From Lentinula raphanica (lineage: Eukaryota > Basidiomycota > Agaricomycetes > Agaricales > Omphalotaceae), in assembly GCA_027919835.1 (NCBI GenBank), contig JANVFP010000026.1, forward strand, positions 124,001 through 188,000: a stretch of DNA of 64,000 bases. The letters run 5' to 3'. Position 1 is the stretch's first letter; the number at the start of each line of letters is the position of its first letter. The position numbers and the translations under genes are program-made. Below, in pieces: positions 35,827 to 47,800 of this stretch. The notes below the pieces were generated by a model. It was given only the letters and a program-made list of their open reading frames with translations, made no database searches and had not been told where the DNA came from.

Positions 35827-36499
35827 CGCGTCAAAGCAGCCCCTCGGACTATATGTATACAGAACGAAGCGAAGCCAGTTGATGATACACGTTCGCAACT
35901 TCTGTGTTGTGGGAGACTCGCAATGTGGGAGGGAGAAGGGAGATCGAAGGTATGGGCGCTAATCAATCACGCGTGCACACGTGACAGCTGGCTTATGTAA
36001 GTCCGCGCATTACCAGATATGACTTTGGCCCGGCCTTGCCCGCACAATTGAACACCTTGGGCTTGCTTCGAAAAAGGTATCACTTATTGTTGCAGAACTC
36101 ACCATCCCTGGGACTCATACCCAGGAAAAGCAAGAGATTTGACCGACATCCTCGTTCGCAATGGCTTATGACAATGGATCAATTCATTTCCAAGCGCAGG
36201 TCCATCCCCTTCCACCCCGCCTTTTACCAAAATTGGCAGTTTAGCTTAGAGAAAGCAACACGCAAACGTGATACTACGGAGTGATTAGACCACACGTCTC
36301 ATTGTTCTCTAGCGCACACGCGTCGTATAAAAACTGGGCAGGATACCCCCAGATTGGCCATTCCACCTCCAACCGTCCCCACAAGTTGCTCCACCGACTT
36401 CGACTCTTAAATCCGTAACACCGTCCTTCGATCCACGTTCCGTTCCTTTGAATCACACCCCTATCACACCCTCATCGAGACATACGCCTTCCGCATACA
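35827..36499. promoter_or_regulatory. Divergent promoter region with TATA box for the rightward gene
   Basis: The 673-bp spacer between FYV10 (minus) and the coiled-coil gene (plus). A TATAAAAA box is at 36326-36333, about 170 bp before the ATG at 36500, followed by a C/T-rich leader typical of fungal transcription starts. Confidence 0.5.
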
Positions 36500-37531
36500 A
36501 TGTTCGACTCATGGGATGGAAAAACCACTATACCTTCTCGTGACCGCAACGTCGATAGTGATGGCGACAGTTCTGGTATACGCCATCATAATGTCAGTGT
36601 ACGTCCAATGTCCGACGTTGTAGGCTCTGCGCTCTACGTCTCACAACCCTTGACGTTCTCCCAATTATACCTCCAATCAGACGAGGAGCCGATGATGTAC
36701 CCGTTAGAACCAGCCCTTGGATCACCTGTAACGCTTGGATCGCGACAAAACCTCCAACGTTCTATCAGGGCTGGTGGACGAGGGTCCGTAGTGCGAGTCA
36801 TAGGTTCTCAGCTTGTCACCGTTCTGAGAGATGATCAAACAACGATTCGACGAAGCACGCTTTCCGCCATTGCACGGCAATTCACGGAGCAAAAGAGTAC
36901 TTGGATGGATGGCGAACACCCGGAGGTTGATCTGGTTGACGAGGACGAGGAAGAGCGAGAGAAACAGAGAGAGCATCGGTCCAAAGCCGAAAAAGTCCTT
37001 GCATTATTGCGACTTGAACAGGAGAAGCTGGAGAAGGAGGAGCAGGAAGAAGGAGGGCCATCTGAAGGGTCGGGAAAGAGCAAGCTCAATGACGAGGAGA
37101 GTGTACGCAGGGAGCGCGTGAAGGCTAGAATTTGCCTTGAGCTGGATATATTGGCAGCTGAGAATGACACAGAGCACAACGAAGGCGAGAAAGAGGAAGA
37201 ATGGCACTTTGACCAGGATTCTATCACCTCCTCGAGATGGGCTTGGGATGAAATGTCGGATCGGACTCATCGTTACCGCGAGGAAATGAGAGATTTGGTG
37301 TCCAAGTTCAAGGAGGCTGAGGCGAAGGTCTGGAAAGAGATCATCGATCGCTATAAACCCAGCAGCTTGTCGGATACGAACATCGCAGGCAGCTCCAATG
37401 ATCTTGGCCGAGAACCCTTTGCTTCGCTCACAAATAGCCAGTTGAGGGGTAATAGATACGAGATTCTGTGTCTTCAGGCAAAACGCCAACGCCAGTTGGA
37501 CGAGTGTATCGAGGTACAGAGCCAGTGGTGA
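36500..37531 (+). CDS. Hypothetical charged coiled-coil protein
   Basis: One exon, 343 codons. Residues about 145-190 are a strongly charged helix rich in Glu, Lys and Arg (DEDEEEREKQREHRSKAEKV, then LRLEQEKLEKEEQEE), and a second helical stretch near 240-285 includes RYREEMRDLVSKFKEAEAK, so a coiled coil is likely. The N-terminal 130 residues are polar and low in order. I recognise no family. The start is supported by the TATA box and C/T-rich leader upstream, and Trp/Glu-rich segments (WHFDQDSITSSRWAWDEM) argue against a chance open frame. The opposite-strand frames across it are mirror artefacts of its charged codons. Confidence 0.75.
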   Translation: MFDSWDGKTTIPSRDRNVDSDGDSSGIRHHNVSVRPMSDVVGSALYVSQPLTFSQLYLQSDEEPMMYPLEPALGSPVTLGSRQNLQRSIRAGGRGSVVRVIGSQLVTVLRDDQTTIRRSTLSAIARQFTEQKSTWMDGEHPEVDLVDEDEEEREKQREHRSKAEKVLALLRLEQEKLEKEEQEEGGPSEGSGKSKLNDEESVRRERVKARICLELDILAAENDTEHNEGEKEEEWHFDQDSITSSRWAWDEMSDRTHRYREEMRDLVSKFKEAEAKVWKEIIDRYKPSSLSDTNIAGSSNDLGREPFASLTNSQLRGNRYEILCLQAKRQRQLDECIEVQSQW

Positions 37532-38027
37532 TATGTTGTGTATAGCAGCTTGATGTATCGATGAACTTGTACAAAGTATACAAATTTATAGCGAAACCTT
37601 GCATAGAGGTGTACTGACGAATCTGTTAAGCTCAAAGAAATGTGCTGTTTGGGCAGCTCACCGTGTATGTTCCTTCTCAACTTGCCTTCTACACGATGAG
37701 TTTCTTTTCATGGCTTGCGTTCTTGGTAGACATGAAAAAAAGACATTCAATCTTCCTTGAGTTTCACGGAGATGGAGGAACAGAAACAGAAGTTTGTCGG
37801 CAACCCGGCACAAAACAGCCCAAAACACGGTCCAATTGGACGACGTGTATTTGTCACGTGTCACACTCTGTCACGCTACTGGCCAGTCGTCAAGTTTTCG
37901 TTTTATAACCCGCGTGCATCACATATCATATTTTTCCACTTGTACAGTATCTCCGTCATTGTACATCTTGAGGGAGGAAGCCTTCTCGTCTGTCTGACAT
38001 ACGCTCATCTACTTCTCCGGTTCAACA
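37532..38027. other. Intergenic region (RLI1 promoter)
   Basis: About 500 bp between two plus-strand genes, with C/T-rich sequence just before the RLI1 ATG. No further coding signal. Confidence 0.5.
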
Positions 38028-40363
38028 ATGTCCGACAAAATCACTCGAATTGCTATCGTCGATTCCAATCGCTGCAAACCGAAAAGATGCGCCCAAGAAT
38101 GTAAAAAGGTGAGGGAGGACGTTGTTGATGTATCGAGAATGCCTCTCATAACTGCGCCAGTCATGTCCGGTAGTTAGAATGGGTTCGTACACATGCCGTG
38201 TCCACAAAAACATAAAACCTCATCGATTACGATCAACCAGGCAAATTGTGTATAGAAGTCAAACCCACGGACAAGATAGCATTCATCTCTGAAATTCTCT
38301 GTATTGGTTGCGGTATATGTGTAAAAAAGTGCGTCTCGTCAACTAACCTCTATGCTTACTCATCTATAACCGTACACAGATGTCCGTTCGAAGCAATTGC
38401 TATCATCAATCTCCCAACAAACCTCGAGTCAGAGGTAACACATCGATATACTGCAAACGCCTTCAAACTTCATCGACTACCAACACCAAGACCGGGACAA
38501 GTCCTCGGTTTAGTGGGAACAAACGGTATTGGAAAAAGTACCGCTTTGAAGATTTTAGCCGGAAAGTTGAAACCTAATCTTGGTCGCTACGATGTGCGTA
38601 GTTCACGAGGCTTGCTGTATTCGAGATCCTCACTGGCTGTATGCTCTTAGGATCCTCCAGATTGGCAAGAAATCTTGAAATACTTCCGTGGATCGGAACT
38701 CCAGAACTACTTCACCAAAGTCCTCGAAGACAACCTTAAAGCCCTGATCAAACCTCAATATGTCGACCATATTCCGCGAGCGATCAAAGGTCCTATGACC
38801 GTTGATCAAATGCTCGACTCAAAGTTAGAACTGGATAACAAGCAGAAGATGTGTGATGACCTTGAACTAAATCACGTCCTCACACGGGAGGTTTCGCAAT
38901 TATCTGGTGGTGAATTACAGAGATTCGCTATTGCAATGTCATGCATACAGAAAGCCGACGTGTGCGTCCCCAATCTGTCCTATATTCCTCATTTTGCTGA
39001 CATCCATGGTTCAGTTATATGTTTGATGAGCCCTCCAGTTATCTCGACATCAAACAACGTCTTAAAGCAGCTGAAGTCATTCGGTCGTTGCTCCATCCCG
39101 ATTGCTACGTCGTTGCTGTCGAGCACGATCTTTCAGTGCTGGATTACCTTTCCGATTTCGTGTGCTGTCTTTACGGAAAACCCTCGATGTATGGTGTGGT
39201 TACTATGCCATCATCTGTCCGCGAAGGTTCGCCATTGCTGTGATCTACAGTTTCGTCATTTAACTATAAACACAGGAATCAACATCTTCTTGGACGGGTT
39301 CATTCCCACCGAAAACCTTCGTTTTCGTGAGGAATCGCTGTCTTTCAAAATGGTCGAGAACGCCGAGGAAGTCATTGTCGACAAAACTCGACATTACACC
39401 TATCCTGCGATGACTAAAACCCTTGGTGGCTTTAAGCTGACGGTCGAAGCAGGCTCTTTCACCGATTCCGAGATCATCGTCATGCTTGGGGAAAATGGAA
39501 CTGGGAAGACCACATTCGTCCGCCTGCTCGCCGGAGACACACCCGATAATGAAGCTGACAAGCAAACATTGTCCGTGTCTCTTAAACCTCAAACAATCTC
39601 GCCCAAATTCCCTGGCACGGTTCGAATGCTGTTGCTCAAGCGAATCAAGCAAGCGTTCATGCACCCACAATTTCAAACTGACGTGTTGAAACCAATGAAC
39701 CTTGAAGCTATTATGGATCAAGACGTGAAGACGTTGTCAGGAGGGGAACTCCAAAGAGTCGCTATCGTCTTGGCATTGGGTATGACTATGGAACAATTTA
39801 CAAACACCACACTCATAACCAGATCAAAGGCATGTCAAATGTTAGCGTATACCTGCTCGACGAACCAAGTTCATTCTTGGACTCCGAGCAACGTATCATT
39901 GCAAGTAAGGTCATCAAAAGGTGTGCTGATTCACGTTCATACTATATTTCCCTCGAACTCCTCGTTCCCCAGATTCATACTTCACGCCAAGAAGACTGCC
40001 TTTGTCATCGAGCACGATTTTATCATGGCAACCTATCTTGCCGACCGTGTCATCGTATTCGAAGGACAACCCGCTATCTCTGCAACTGCTACACCGTAAA
40101 GCTTGTATCCACGTTTTCGATGAACCTTTCAGACTGATGCCTTTCGTAGACCGCAATCTTTGCTCACAGGCATGAACCGCTTCCTGGCCTCACTAGAGAT
40201 CACTTTCCGACGTGATCCAACCAACTTCCGTCCGCGAGTCAACAAACTCAACAGTATCAAAGACCGAGAGCAGAAGGGTACATTTGAGTTCGTCCACCAG
40301 TCTCTCTACTGACCTTGTTTTCTTGATGCAGCTGCCGGCAACTATTTCTTCCTCGAGGATTGA
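38028..40363 (+). CDS. RLI1: ABCE1/Rli1 ribosome-recycling ATPase
   Basis: Eleven exons: 38028-38108, 38161-38182, 38241-38328, 38380-38593, 38651-38961, 39015-39226, 39276-39779, 39830-39920, 39973-40095, 40150-40277, 40332-40363; 601 residues (yeast 608). It splits post-termination ribosomes and acts in initiation. Two [4Fe-4S] cysteine clusters are intact ([20 protein letters not shown] and [15 protein letters not shown]), followed by two ABC domains with Walker A motifs GTNGIGKST and GENGTGKTT, signatures [10 protein letters not shown] and [10 protein letters not shown], and Walker B ending DEPSSYLD and DEPSSFLD. The C-terminus AGNYFFLED is typical. Exon 8 yields [13 protein letters not shown], one residue longer than usual at this spot, so that splice site (39829/39830) is the least certain. 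Confidence 0.97.
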
Positions 40364-40954
40364 GGCACCTTCTCAGGAAAAGGCATCCACGATACCACCA
40401 GACAGAAGGCCGAAGACCTTCTCAGTGCTTCAACCTTTGTTCGTATACGCTCGTGTCCGTTGAGGCGATGATATCATACAAACGGACCAATCATCGCGCA
40501 GACATTCACATATCGGCAGTTATCGGTCGTTAATTTTTTTGTTCGACGCACGCGGTCACGTCCGTAGATGAATAAAATCGAAGCTTTCAGCTCTCCGAGT
40601 CCGTTATTCACATCTTGATTCTACATTCTACAAACCTGTACGTATGGCCAAACATTACTCCTGGTGACTAGGAAACCGTCCTATTCGGTGGCCCATGGTG
40701 GGTCTACACCCAACCTCTCCATGTTTCAAAGTGAGTTACTCTATGCATTTGAAACATTCAAAACCGATCAGAACTGAGGTCGAGTCTTGTACTTGATGTA
40801 TTCTCACAACTCGCGCATCACGACAACATTCAAGAGCGTCAGATTTAGGGTTTATTTGCCGAAAAATTCCGGGTCGACCTACCTGTCCCTTCGTCTAGAC
40901 TCTGAACTTTGCATTCTCTTTCATGTGTAGCATTTAGCGGGCAGGTATATAACG
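40364..40954. other. Intergenic region
   Basis: About 590 bp between RLI1 and the second P450, both plus strand. A TATATAA-type stretch lies about 10 bp before the P450 ATG. No gene seen. Confidence 0.5.
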
Positions 40955-43092
40955 ATGGTCAAAGCATTTCTGACTATCGTACCATCTCAACCTGCCATGT
41001 TTTCAGAGATCCTAGATTCTGTTTCCGCGAATGAGATTGCTGTCTCTGTCATCGGAATCGTCACAGCCTCTTGCTTTGCCAGTCTCGTTAGCAGAAGAAA
41101 GCGACACACCCCTCCTGGACCTTCTCCACTTCCCTTGATTGGCAATTGGCTTGACATACCTAGCAAAGACCCTTGGATCAAATTTGCCGATTGGAGTGAA
41201 AACTACAGTGCGTGCAATCATACTCGTATCTCGTGTTCTTCACTGCGACTGATACTTTGATTCAGAAAGCGGTATCCTGCATTTGAAAGTCTTCACGATC
41301 GATATTCTCATCGTCAATTCTGCCGATGCCGCCAAGGCATTGTTCGAGTCGAAATCTGCTTTGTATGCCGATAGGTACTGTTGAATGTTACTGTGCCTAT
41401 TCAATCTGTGAGTTCTAATCATACGATTCAATCCTATTAGACCTAAAATGACGATGCTCGATGACTTGTGCGTACATTGAAGCCCCTCTGCGAATCCACT
41501 AATGATCGACTACTCAAGGGTTGGGCTATCTTGGCTCTTGGGTTTTATGCCCCAAGGCAATGCTTGGAAAACACAACGGCAAATTTTTGCCAATCACTTC
41601 AACCCAGCTTCCGTTTCGCAGTTCAGACCTCACCAACTCAAATGGAGAGGTACTTTCTTGAAGAACCTTTTGAAGACGCCGGATCACTTCATACTTCATG
41701 AAACATGTTCAACAGTAAGGAACCTCTTGATATTCAATGACCATCCCTCGATCAAAATGCTAGCCTAGCAAGCGGCCTCACGCTAGATCTTGTCTTTGGA
41801 TTGGATGTTGCACCATCTGGTGAAGCGGATCCTTTCATCAACGCAGCTACCGTAGCTCTCGATGGATTATCGACTGCCGGGCTCTTCGGGACATTCTTGG
41901 TTGACTACTTGCCCTTCTGTAAGTTCAGGTTCCCTTCTATGTCATCAATCCTCAATACTCATGGCGATGGCAGTGAAATACATACCCTTCGGTCCATATC
42001 AGGGCTATGCAAAACACTGGAGGACTGCCGTGGATATTGCGATTACTGTACCGTTCGATATCGTCAAGTCCAACATGGTAACCCTCTTCACTGCGAGCTC
42101 TCTGATCAGATTTAACTTCGGTCGAATCAGGCTGCAGAAAAAGAAACCAGATCTTCCGTGGCGTCCTCTCTTGTTCGCGATGGTGTCTTTGGAGAAGAAG
42201 ATATACGAAAAGCTACTTCTACTATGTTCGCTAATGGCTCAGCTGCGGTAAATGCATCTCCAATTTCAATGTTCCCTCGCGTATTCAATTCGAGTAGACC
42301 GTCTCTGCGTTGCAAACCTTCATACTGGCTATGTCTTTCTACCCGGAAGTTCAGTCCAAAGCTCAGAAGGAACTGGATAGTGTATTGCTCTCGGCTGATA
42401 GGAATTTACCGGAGTTTGACGATGAAAAGTCTCTTCCTTATGTGTCAGCCATCGTAAAAGAGGTCCTTCGATGAATCCGACAGTTCCACTTGGTTGGTCT
42501 TATGAAACGGTGGTTTTTTGCCTTGCGATTGATTGAAGAATATCGCTTTCAGCATTTGCTCACAGATTGACTACTGACGATGTATACAATGGTTATCATC
42601 TCCCGGCTGGTTCTGTTATACTGCCAAATACTTGGTGAGTCAGAGCATACTGCGGGATATCAGGGAGTCACTAAAAGTCATATCAGGGCTATGTTACACA
42701 ATGTCAAGACGTACGGAAAGGATGTATCTACATTCAGGCCGGAGCGTTTCCTCACGAAAGATGGACAACTCGATCCCAATGTCAGAAGCCCTGACGTTGC
42801 ATTTGGATTCGGACGGAGAATATGTCCCGCCAGACATCTGGCATCCTCTGAGCTGTTCATATACATTGCCTCTATTCTTGCGGTCTTCAGTATCAGTGAT
42901 GTAGGAGCAGGATTGAGTTCCAGAACGGAACCGCAGTACACATCGGGGCTTCTGCGGTAAGCACGTCTTCACTTTGGCTTTGCAGAATACTGAGGAACTT
43001 TCCCATGTTATAGATATCCTCGTCCGTTTGGTTGCACCATAATTCCTCGATCACCTAAACACGAAGCGATGATCAACGCTCTTGCACCTTGA
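40955..43092 (+). pseudogene. Cytochrome P450 with a one-base frameshift after ExxR
   Basis: Exons 40955-41207, 41266-41374, 41441-41467, 41519-41706, 41769-41918, 41974-42077, 42131-42247, 42298-42492, 42553-42634, 42687-42956, 43014-43092; about 524 residues if the frame were continuous. It looks like the fungal OrdA/CYP620-like group: anchor, PPGPSPLPLIGNW, FMPQGNAWKTQRQIF, DLVFGLDVAPSG, ExxR as KEVLR, PERF as FRPERF and heme loop FGFGRRICPARHLA. Exon 8 is one base short: after CTTCGA (ends near 42471) the frame hits TGA, while the expected Trp-Asn-Pro continues in the next frame, and exon 9 onward needs that shift. Everything else is intact, so this is a very young pseudogene, a recoded gene or a sequence error. 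The exon 4 donor (41707, gttcaa) is weak. Confidence 0.85.
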
Positions 43093-43238
43093 ACTTTGTC
43101 TTTCCTTTCGAGGTTGCAACATAGAGTAAATCGTACAGTTGTTGGAGAGATCCATTAGATCGTATAAATACAATGCATCCGATATTTGGTAGGGTGTGGT
43201 TGTGTAAAGGTATTCAGAGATTTCCGGGGGCAAGGAAA

Positions 43239-43874
43239 CTACCTGCGACCCTCAACCATGATGATATGGTAGCCAAAATTCGTCTTCACCAATGAAGAGA
43301 CGACAGGTTTGTCGACAGTGGAAGGTGTAAGAGCAAAAGCAGCGTCTTGGAACGCACCCACCTAGGATGATCGTCAGTGAACGAACTCAGAAGGTAGCTC
43401 AAGTTGAATACGTACCATACTGCCTCTTACCATCCAACCCAGGCTTCCACCGGCTATAATCACTCATAGATGAGCTATCGGTGTAAGATAAATCGTACAA
43501 ACGCTACAAGCCTTTGGCCTTATCCTCAGAGTATTCTTGAGCTACCTTATTGAAAGAATGTCCTTCCTGTGATACGGATTAGCCAAACTTGTAAACTGAG
43601 CGCCACCGATCACCAAGTCGCTACGCACCTGAATCTTCTGCAAAGCTTCGGTGGCTTTGGAATGTTTTTCACATAAAATGTGGCGAACATTCACGGCAGT
43701 AGCAGCTTTTAAGCCACTTTTGCCCTATGATCCCAGAAAGTTCAGAGCAGAAGTTGAAGTAATCGAGAATTTCTGGACCTTGGACGATTTCTCGTCTCCA
43801 CCAGAAGCACTTCCGGACTTGCTCTTCGTTTCGTCCTTCTTACTTCCAGAGCTGCTAGTCTTCTTATTAGCCAT
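43239..43874 (-). CDS. PIN4: Parvulin-type peptidyl-prolyl isomerase (Par14/Pin4-like)
   Basis: Exons 43874-43779, 43724-43629, 43566-43512, 43453-43416, 43361-43239; 135 residues. It is a rotamase that flips X-Pro bonds. The N-terminal 40 residues are a basic, Ser/Lys/Gly-rich tail ([20 protein letters not shown]) as in the Par14 subgroup, which associates with pre-ribosomes and DNA; there is no WW domain, so it is not Pin1. The rotamase domain has [43 protein letters not shown] and the end [14 protein letters not shown]. Intron 3 starts with GC (AAAG then gcttgt at 43511), the only way to keep KAGGSLGW. It converges with the broken P450 across 146 bp. Confidence 0.93.
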
Positions 43875-44242
43875 CACGCTTGGAGTAGTTGATGGTAGAG
43901 AGGATGAGAGATAGAGGCATTAATAGAGCGATTGTTACTGATTGTTAAAGTCACAAGCATTAATGCGTCACACTCGTTACGATACACAGCGAGACACAGC
44001 GATACAAGGCGATTAGCCTGGAACCCAGGGCTCGTAAGGCCATCGTGCTCGACATGTTTGAAACTCCGACGCAATGCCAGGTGCTGCCGGTCGATCAATC
44101 TCACGTAACTGATATGACTCTCATACTGACTCTGAGTCTTTTTGCCAATTTCTTCTCTTACATCAAGCTTAATGAATACAGGAAACTGTGTGAAGACAAG
44201 CCAGACTCTGAGCGCAAGAATCCTATGACATTCTGGGTACAT
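43875..44242 (-). pseudogene. ORF remnant, left member of a head-to-head paralogous pair
   Basis: A minus-strand open frame reaching 44242. Its middle (plus-strand positions about 44000-44080) encodes DRQHLALRRSFKHVEHDGL followed by TSPGFQA, similar to the end of the plus-strand frame at 44.5 kb (GRHQAAVSKYFKYVEHGDL then RSPWYQA). About 48 bp are also clearly alike at DNA level. After FQA the two diverge and this frame runs on as apparent non-coding sequence. I do not recognise the family; it reads like a short charged helical domain. Confidence 0.35.
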
Positions 44243-44611
44243 TCCTTGCAGGAAACACCAATTTGGCCACCCAGAACACTCAGCTCGGGCCGCTCAGCCA
44301 GATCGTACAGATGTCACCATGTCAGATTTGCATGGCTTTTACAACTCTTGCAAGTGAAGGGACTCCAAGAGAGAGCTGACAGAAGAGTCTGTCATGAAGC
44401 TGATTCATTGGCATATAAGCTCAAGACAGAGCACATATACAAGACTTACAAGTCAAAGAAAAGAGAATCAACGAGCACGAGCGTGCTATTGCATCAAATT
44501 CTCACAGGCCGGCATCAAGCGGCAGTGTCAAAATATTTCAAATATGTCGAGCACGGGGATCTCAGGAGCCCTTGGTACCAGGCATTATTCAAGAACGACT
44601 TTTCTTCTTGA
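44045..44611 (+). CDS. Hypothetical protein, right member of a head-to-head paralogous pair
   Basis: An open frame of 188 codons; only the C-terminal 80 or so residues (from about 44370) look genuine: charged helix YKLKTEHIYKTYKSKKRE followed by GRHQAAVSKYFKYVEHGDL and RSPWYQALF near the end. The same signature, in inverted orientation, lies about 450-500 bp to the left. The first 100 codons overlap the opposite paralogue and are probably not translated. The true start and exon structure are unresolved. Unknown function. Confidence 0.35.
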   Translation: MLDMFETPTQCQVLPVDQSHVTDMTLILTLSLFANFFSYIKLNEYRKLCEDKPDSERKNPMTFWVHSLQETPIWPPRTLSSGRSARSYRCHHVRFAWLLQLLQVKGLQERADRRVCHEADSLAYKLKTEHIYKTYKSKKRESTSTSVLLHQILTGRHQAAVSKYFKYVEHGDLRSPWYQALFKNDFSS

Positions 44612-44800
44612 ACTATTGCGGCTAGCCAGGCTACAAGGCGATACACATGCTTACACATGTCACGCGTACAACGCGCGCACCTACTCAACAGATCTATCAT
44701 GTTAACCTACTACACTAGATTGATTATGCAGACACCATTCGCCACAAGGTATAAGGTAGAGCAATAACAATAGCTTATAACCCAAAGTCCCTAACAGAGA
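44612..44800. other. Short spacer
   Basis: About 190 bp containing the 3' end of the Snt1-like gene; no coding signal seen. Confidence 0.4.
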
Positions 44801-47800
44801 TTAAGTATATCCTGGATAGAAAGGTTGCGCCGTAGCGGGATTGGCGGGTGGAGGATACGGACTTGGTACACCTGGGATAGGTTTTGTACCTGTAGCATTA
44901 GCTTGGTTTGCAGCTGCGACTGAAGAATACCCAGCTTGATATGGGAAAGGGTAGGAGATATACGATCTTCCGGCATAGGGCGTTGCATTAGAAGGAAAGC
45001 CTGTGGCAGGGGAGGTAGCAGAGCCTGGCGGCGCAGGATAACCAAAGTTGGGAACAGGATAGGCTTGTCCAGGGTAGATCGGCGGTACAGGAACTGAGGT
45101 TTGAGTCGGGGCACCGTAAGGTGAAACCCCTGTAGTATATCTGGAGAATCCCGGATGGGAAAAGAACGTGGACATGTCTGGAAATGGTGGACCACCAGGT
45201 ATGAAGGTTGCATGGCTAGTTGTTGCTGTCTGCGCTGACCTGGCTCGCGATTTTCCATTGGATCCGGACGCCTCACTTATCCTTTTGAGCGCAGTCTCGG
45301 CGATTTTGCGAAATCCAAGCGGGACTTCGTTCGCTTGATAATAGTCACTACACTGGGTGATAGTCTGAAGGGTATGAAATGAGCAGGATGCAACGAATAG
45401 ATTACTATGTTCGCTCACTTTGCTTCCCATACCAGCCGCCAGCTTCAAAGAGTCAAAGCCATGCTGGTTAAGCAGTTCCAGAAATAGATCTAACAGCGAA
45501 TGAGAATATTGCAGATATATGTGGTCAAACAACCTAAATCACCTTTCTCTGCTTCTGACCAGTCACTATTCACCTTCTGTCGAGCTATGTAGGCTGGATC
45601 AGCAATTTCATGGTTGATCATTGGCGGAGGCGTAGATTTTTCTTCGTTCAAATCGTCTGACACCATCGCAGCAGATTTGACTCTACGACCACCGCGCCTA
45701 GCTTTCTTAGTTGGACGTGGTTCGATTTCGGATTCAATTTCTGGTTCTGGTTCGGGATTTGTTTCAGGCTCCTAAAGGAGTGAGGAGACATCATGATGGG
45801 CATCATGTACGTTAAGAGAAAGATCACAAACTCACCGGCTGTACTTGAATCTCCTCCGATGGTTCCTTCTGACTGGCTGCTAAAGAAGCACGACTGGTTG
45901 GAACACGACGTCGCTTGGGTCGAGCCTCTGGTTCAGGCGTAGGGGTGGCGGTAGTCGGAGTACCTTCTAGGTGAGCAGTCGCCCTTCTGGAGGAGGGCTT
46001 CCGAGGTTCTGGGGCCATCGACGGTACAAAAGCAGCCGACGACAATGCAGCAGCTGTTGTTGGCACAGCTCGTCTTTGCCGCCCCTTCCCGCCACGGCCA
46101 CTCGTTGAAGCTGAGGATGAGACCTCCGCATCATGTTTACGAATGTCTGCAAGCAACGCGTTTGCCTTTCGCTTAGCGGTGCGCCTCCTTCCTCCTCTTC
46201 GACCAGGTGCATTCTTGGATACAATGTTCTTGAAATCAATGTCCACATTCTTGTGTAGGTAATAAAAGTCGACACATTGCGCCGTGCTTTTGTTGGGTAA
46301 GAATCTTGAGATCGCGCCGAATTGTTTAGGGAAGATGGCGAATTTATCTATGAATATCTGTTTTTCCTCTTCAGTCCAATCATCTGTCTGAGGCGCGTAA
46401 TAGGAGATAGGATCTTCAACACGTAGGTTGTTATCGTCGTATACAAAGTCGAGTTTGCCTCGTACAACAGATATCATGTCGGGAATCACTGCAACGTTCC
46501 TGATGCACAACTGATTGGGGTCAGTGGCCTCGTTGGACCCTATACTTGCAATTATTTGTTCCATTTCGAGATCCGAACGGACAGCATCTCCGAGAGTAGC
46601 AGCGGACCGCCTTGTTGTCCGGCCAGTCATTGGGGGAGCTGCCGAATTCGCTGCGGTATCTGCAAGTCGAGCCTCGCTTCTTGCTTTGGTCTGTCTATCC
46701 AGCATCGCACAATGTAATTTCCATTTATCATGCAACGATATGTATTCGTCAGTCAGTCTTTGCACTTTGTTCTTCAGATCATCCTGTCTTCTTTTGAAAG
46801 TTTCGGCCAACGACTGCTGCAACTTGTTTGCACTCTCCAATCGAGTTCTAACCCTATCTCCGTCTGGGTGTGTCATTTCGGTCATCAGGGTATGTATATC
46901 CTGCTTTTGAGCGGGTTCCTTGCTTTCAGATAGGGCAAGGTTGCTCATCAAAACCGGTTCCACACGCTCGTTGCGAGTCTGTCGATCTGCAAGCAGACGT
47001 CGCATAACTACGACACGTACAGCTTCGCGGACGGTCGGTGCGTCAGAAATGTTGGGAATGTCATCGAGTTTGTAATCGGGGATATCTCGTGGAGGAATAT
47101 CAGTTTCATCCTGAGACGGCGGGTCAGCGACTGGATCGCGAGGAGTTGTCATAACGAGATCGCGAGGAGGATCAGGGTCTACTTCGTGCAGGGTCGCAAC
47201 TGGATCGATGGGGATCACAGATGCAGTAGGAGCCTCCAGCAAAGGATTTGAACTTTGCGATTGAATCGAGGGATCCGGTTCCGGAGATGAATGCCGCGAC
47301 GGTGCTAATGTTTCCGTTCGTGGTGCATCAACAGCAGGCTCATTGATCGTGGGACCCTGCTGCACTGCAGCACCAACATCGGTATCTAGATTGGATATAC
47401 CAAACTCAGTTATGGCAACTCAGTTAGAGCGATCAACTAACCCAGATTTCCAACTATATTTGATGAACGGAGGACATTGAGTAGCTCAGATGCAGAACCT
47501 ACAGAGTATCCGGTGGGAAGCTGATTAAGAAGCGACGCATTTGGCGCGTCTTTTGATGAAGGGGAATCTGATGCTTTGGTATCTGTTGTTACACTGAAGT
47601 TCTTGTCATCATCAGGATCAAACGGTCGAGGCTTCACAGATGTCTCTCTGGAGGATGCAATAGAAGACTGAGAGGAAGAACGTGACCTGGCCTTCTCTTT
47701 GCTAGGACCCGGACCTGGAGATGGAGCGCGCACAGCGACAGTACTTCGACGTGGACCAGTGGGTATTCGTGAAGATTGTCTATTTGTAAAACTGTCATGA

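Noticed and set aside
36722..37489. Minus-strand frames of 84-161 codons over the coiled-coil gene
   Set aside because: They are Ser/Phe/Leu-rich reverse images of Glu/Lys-rich codons and lack any domain.
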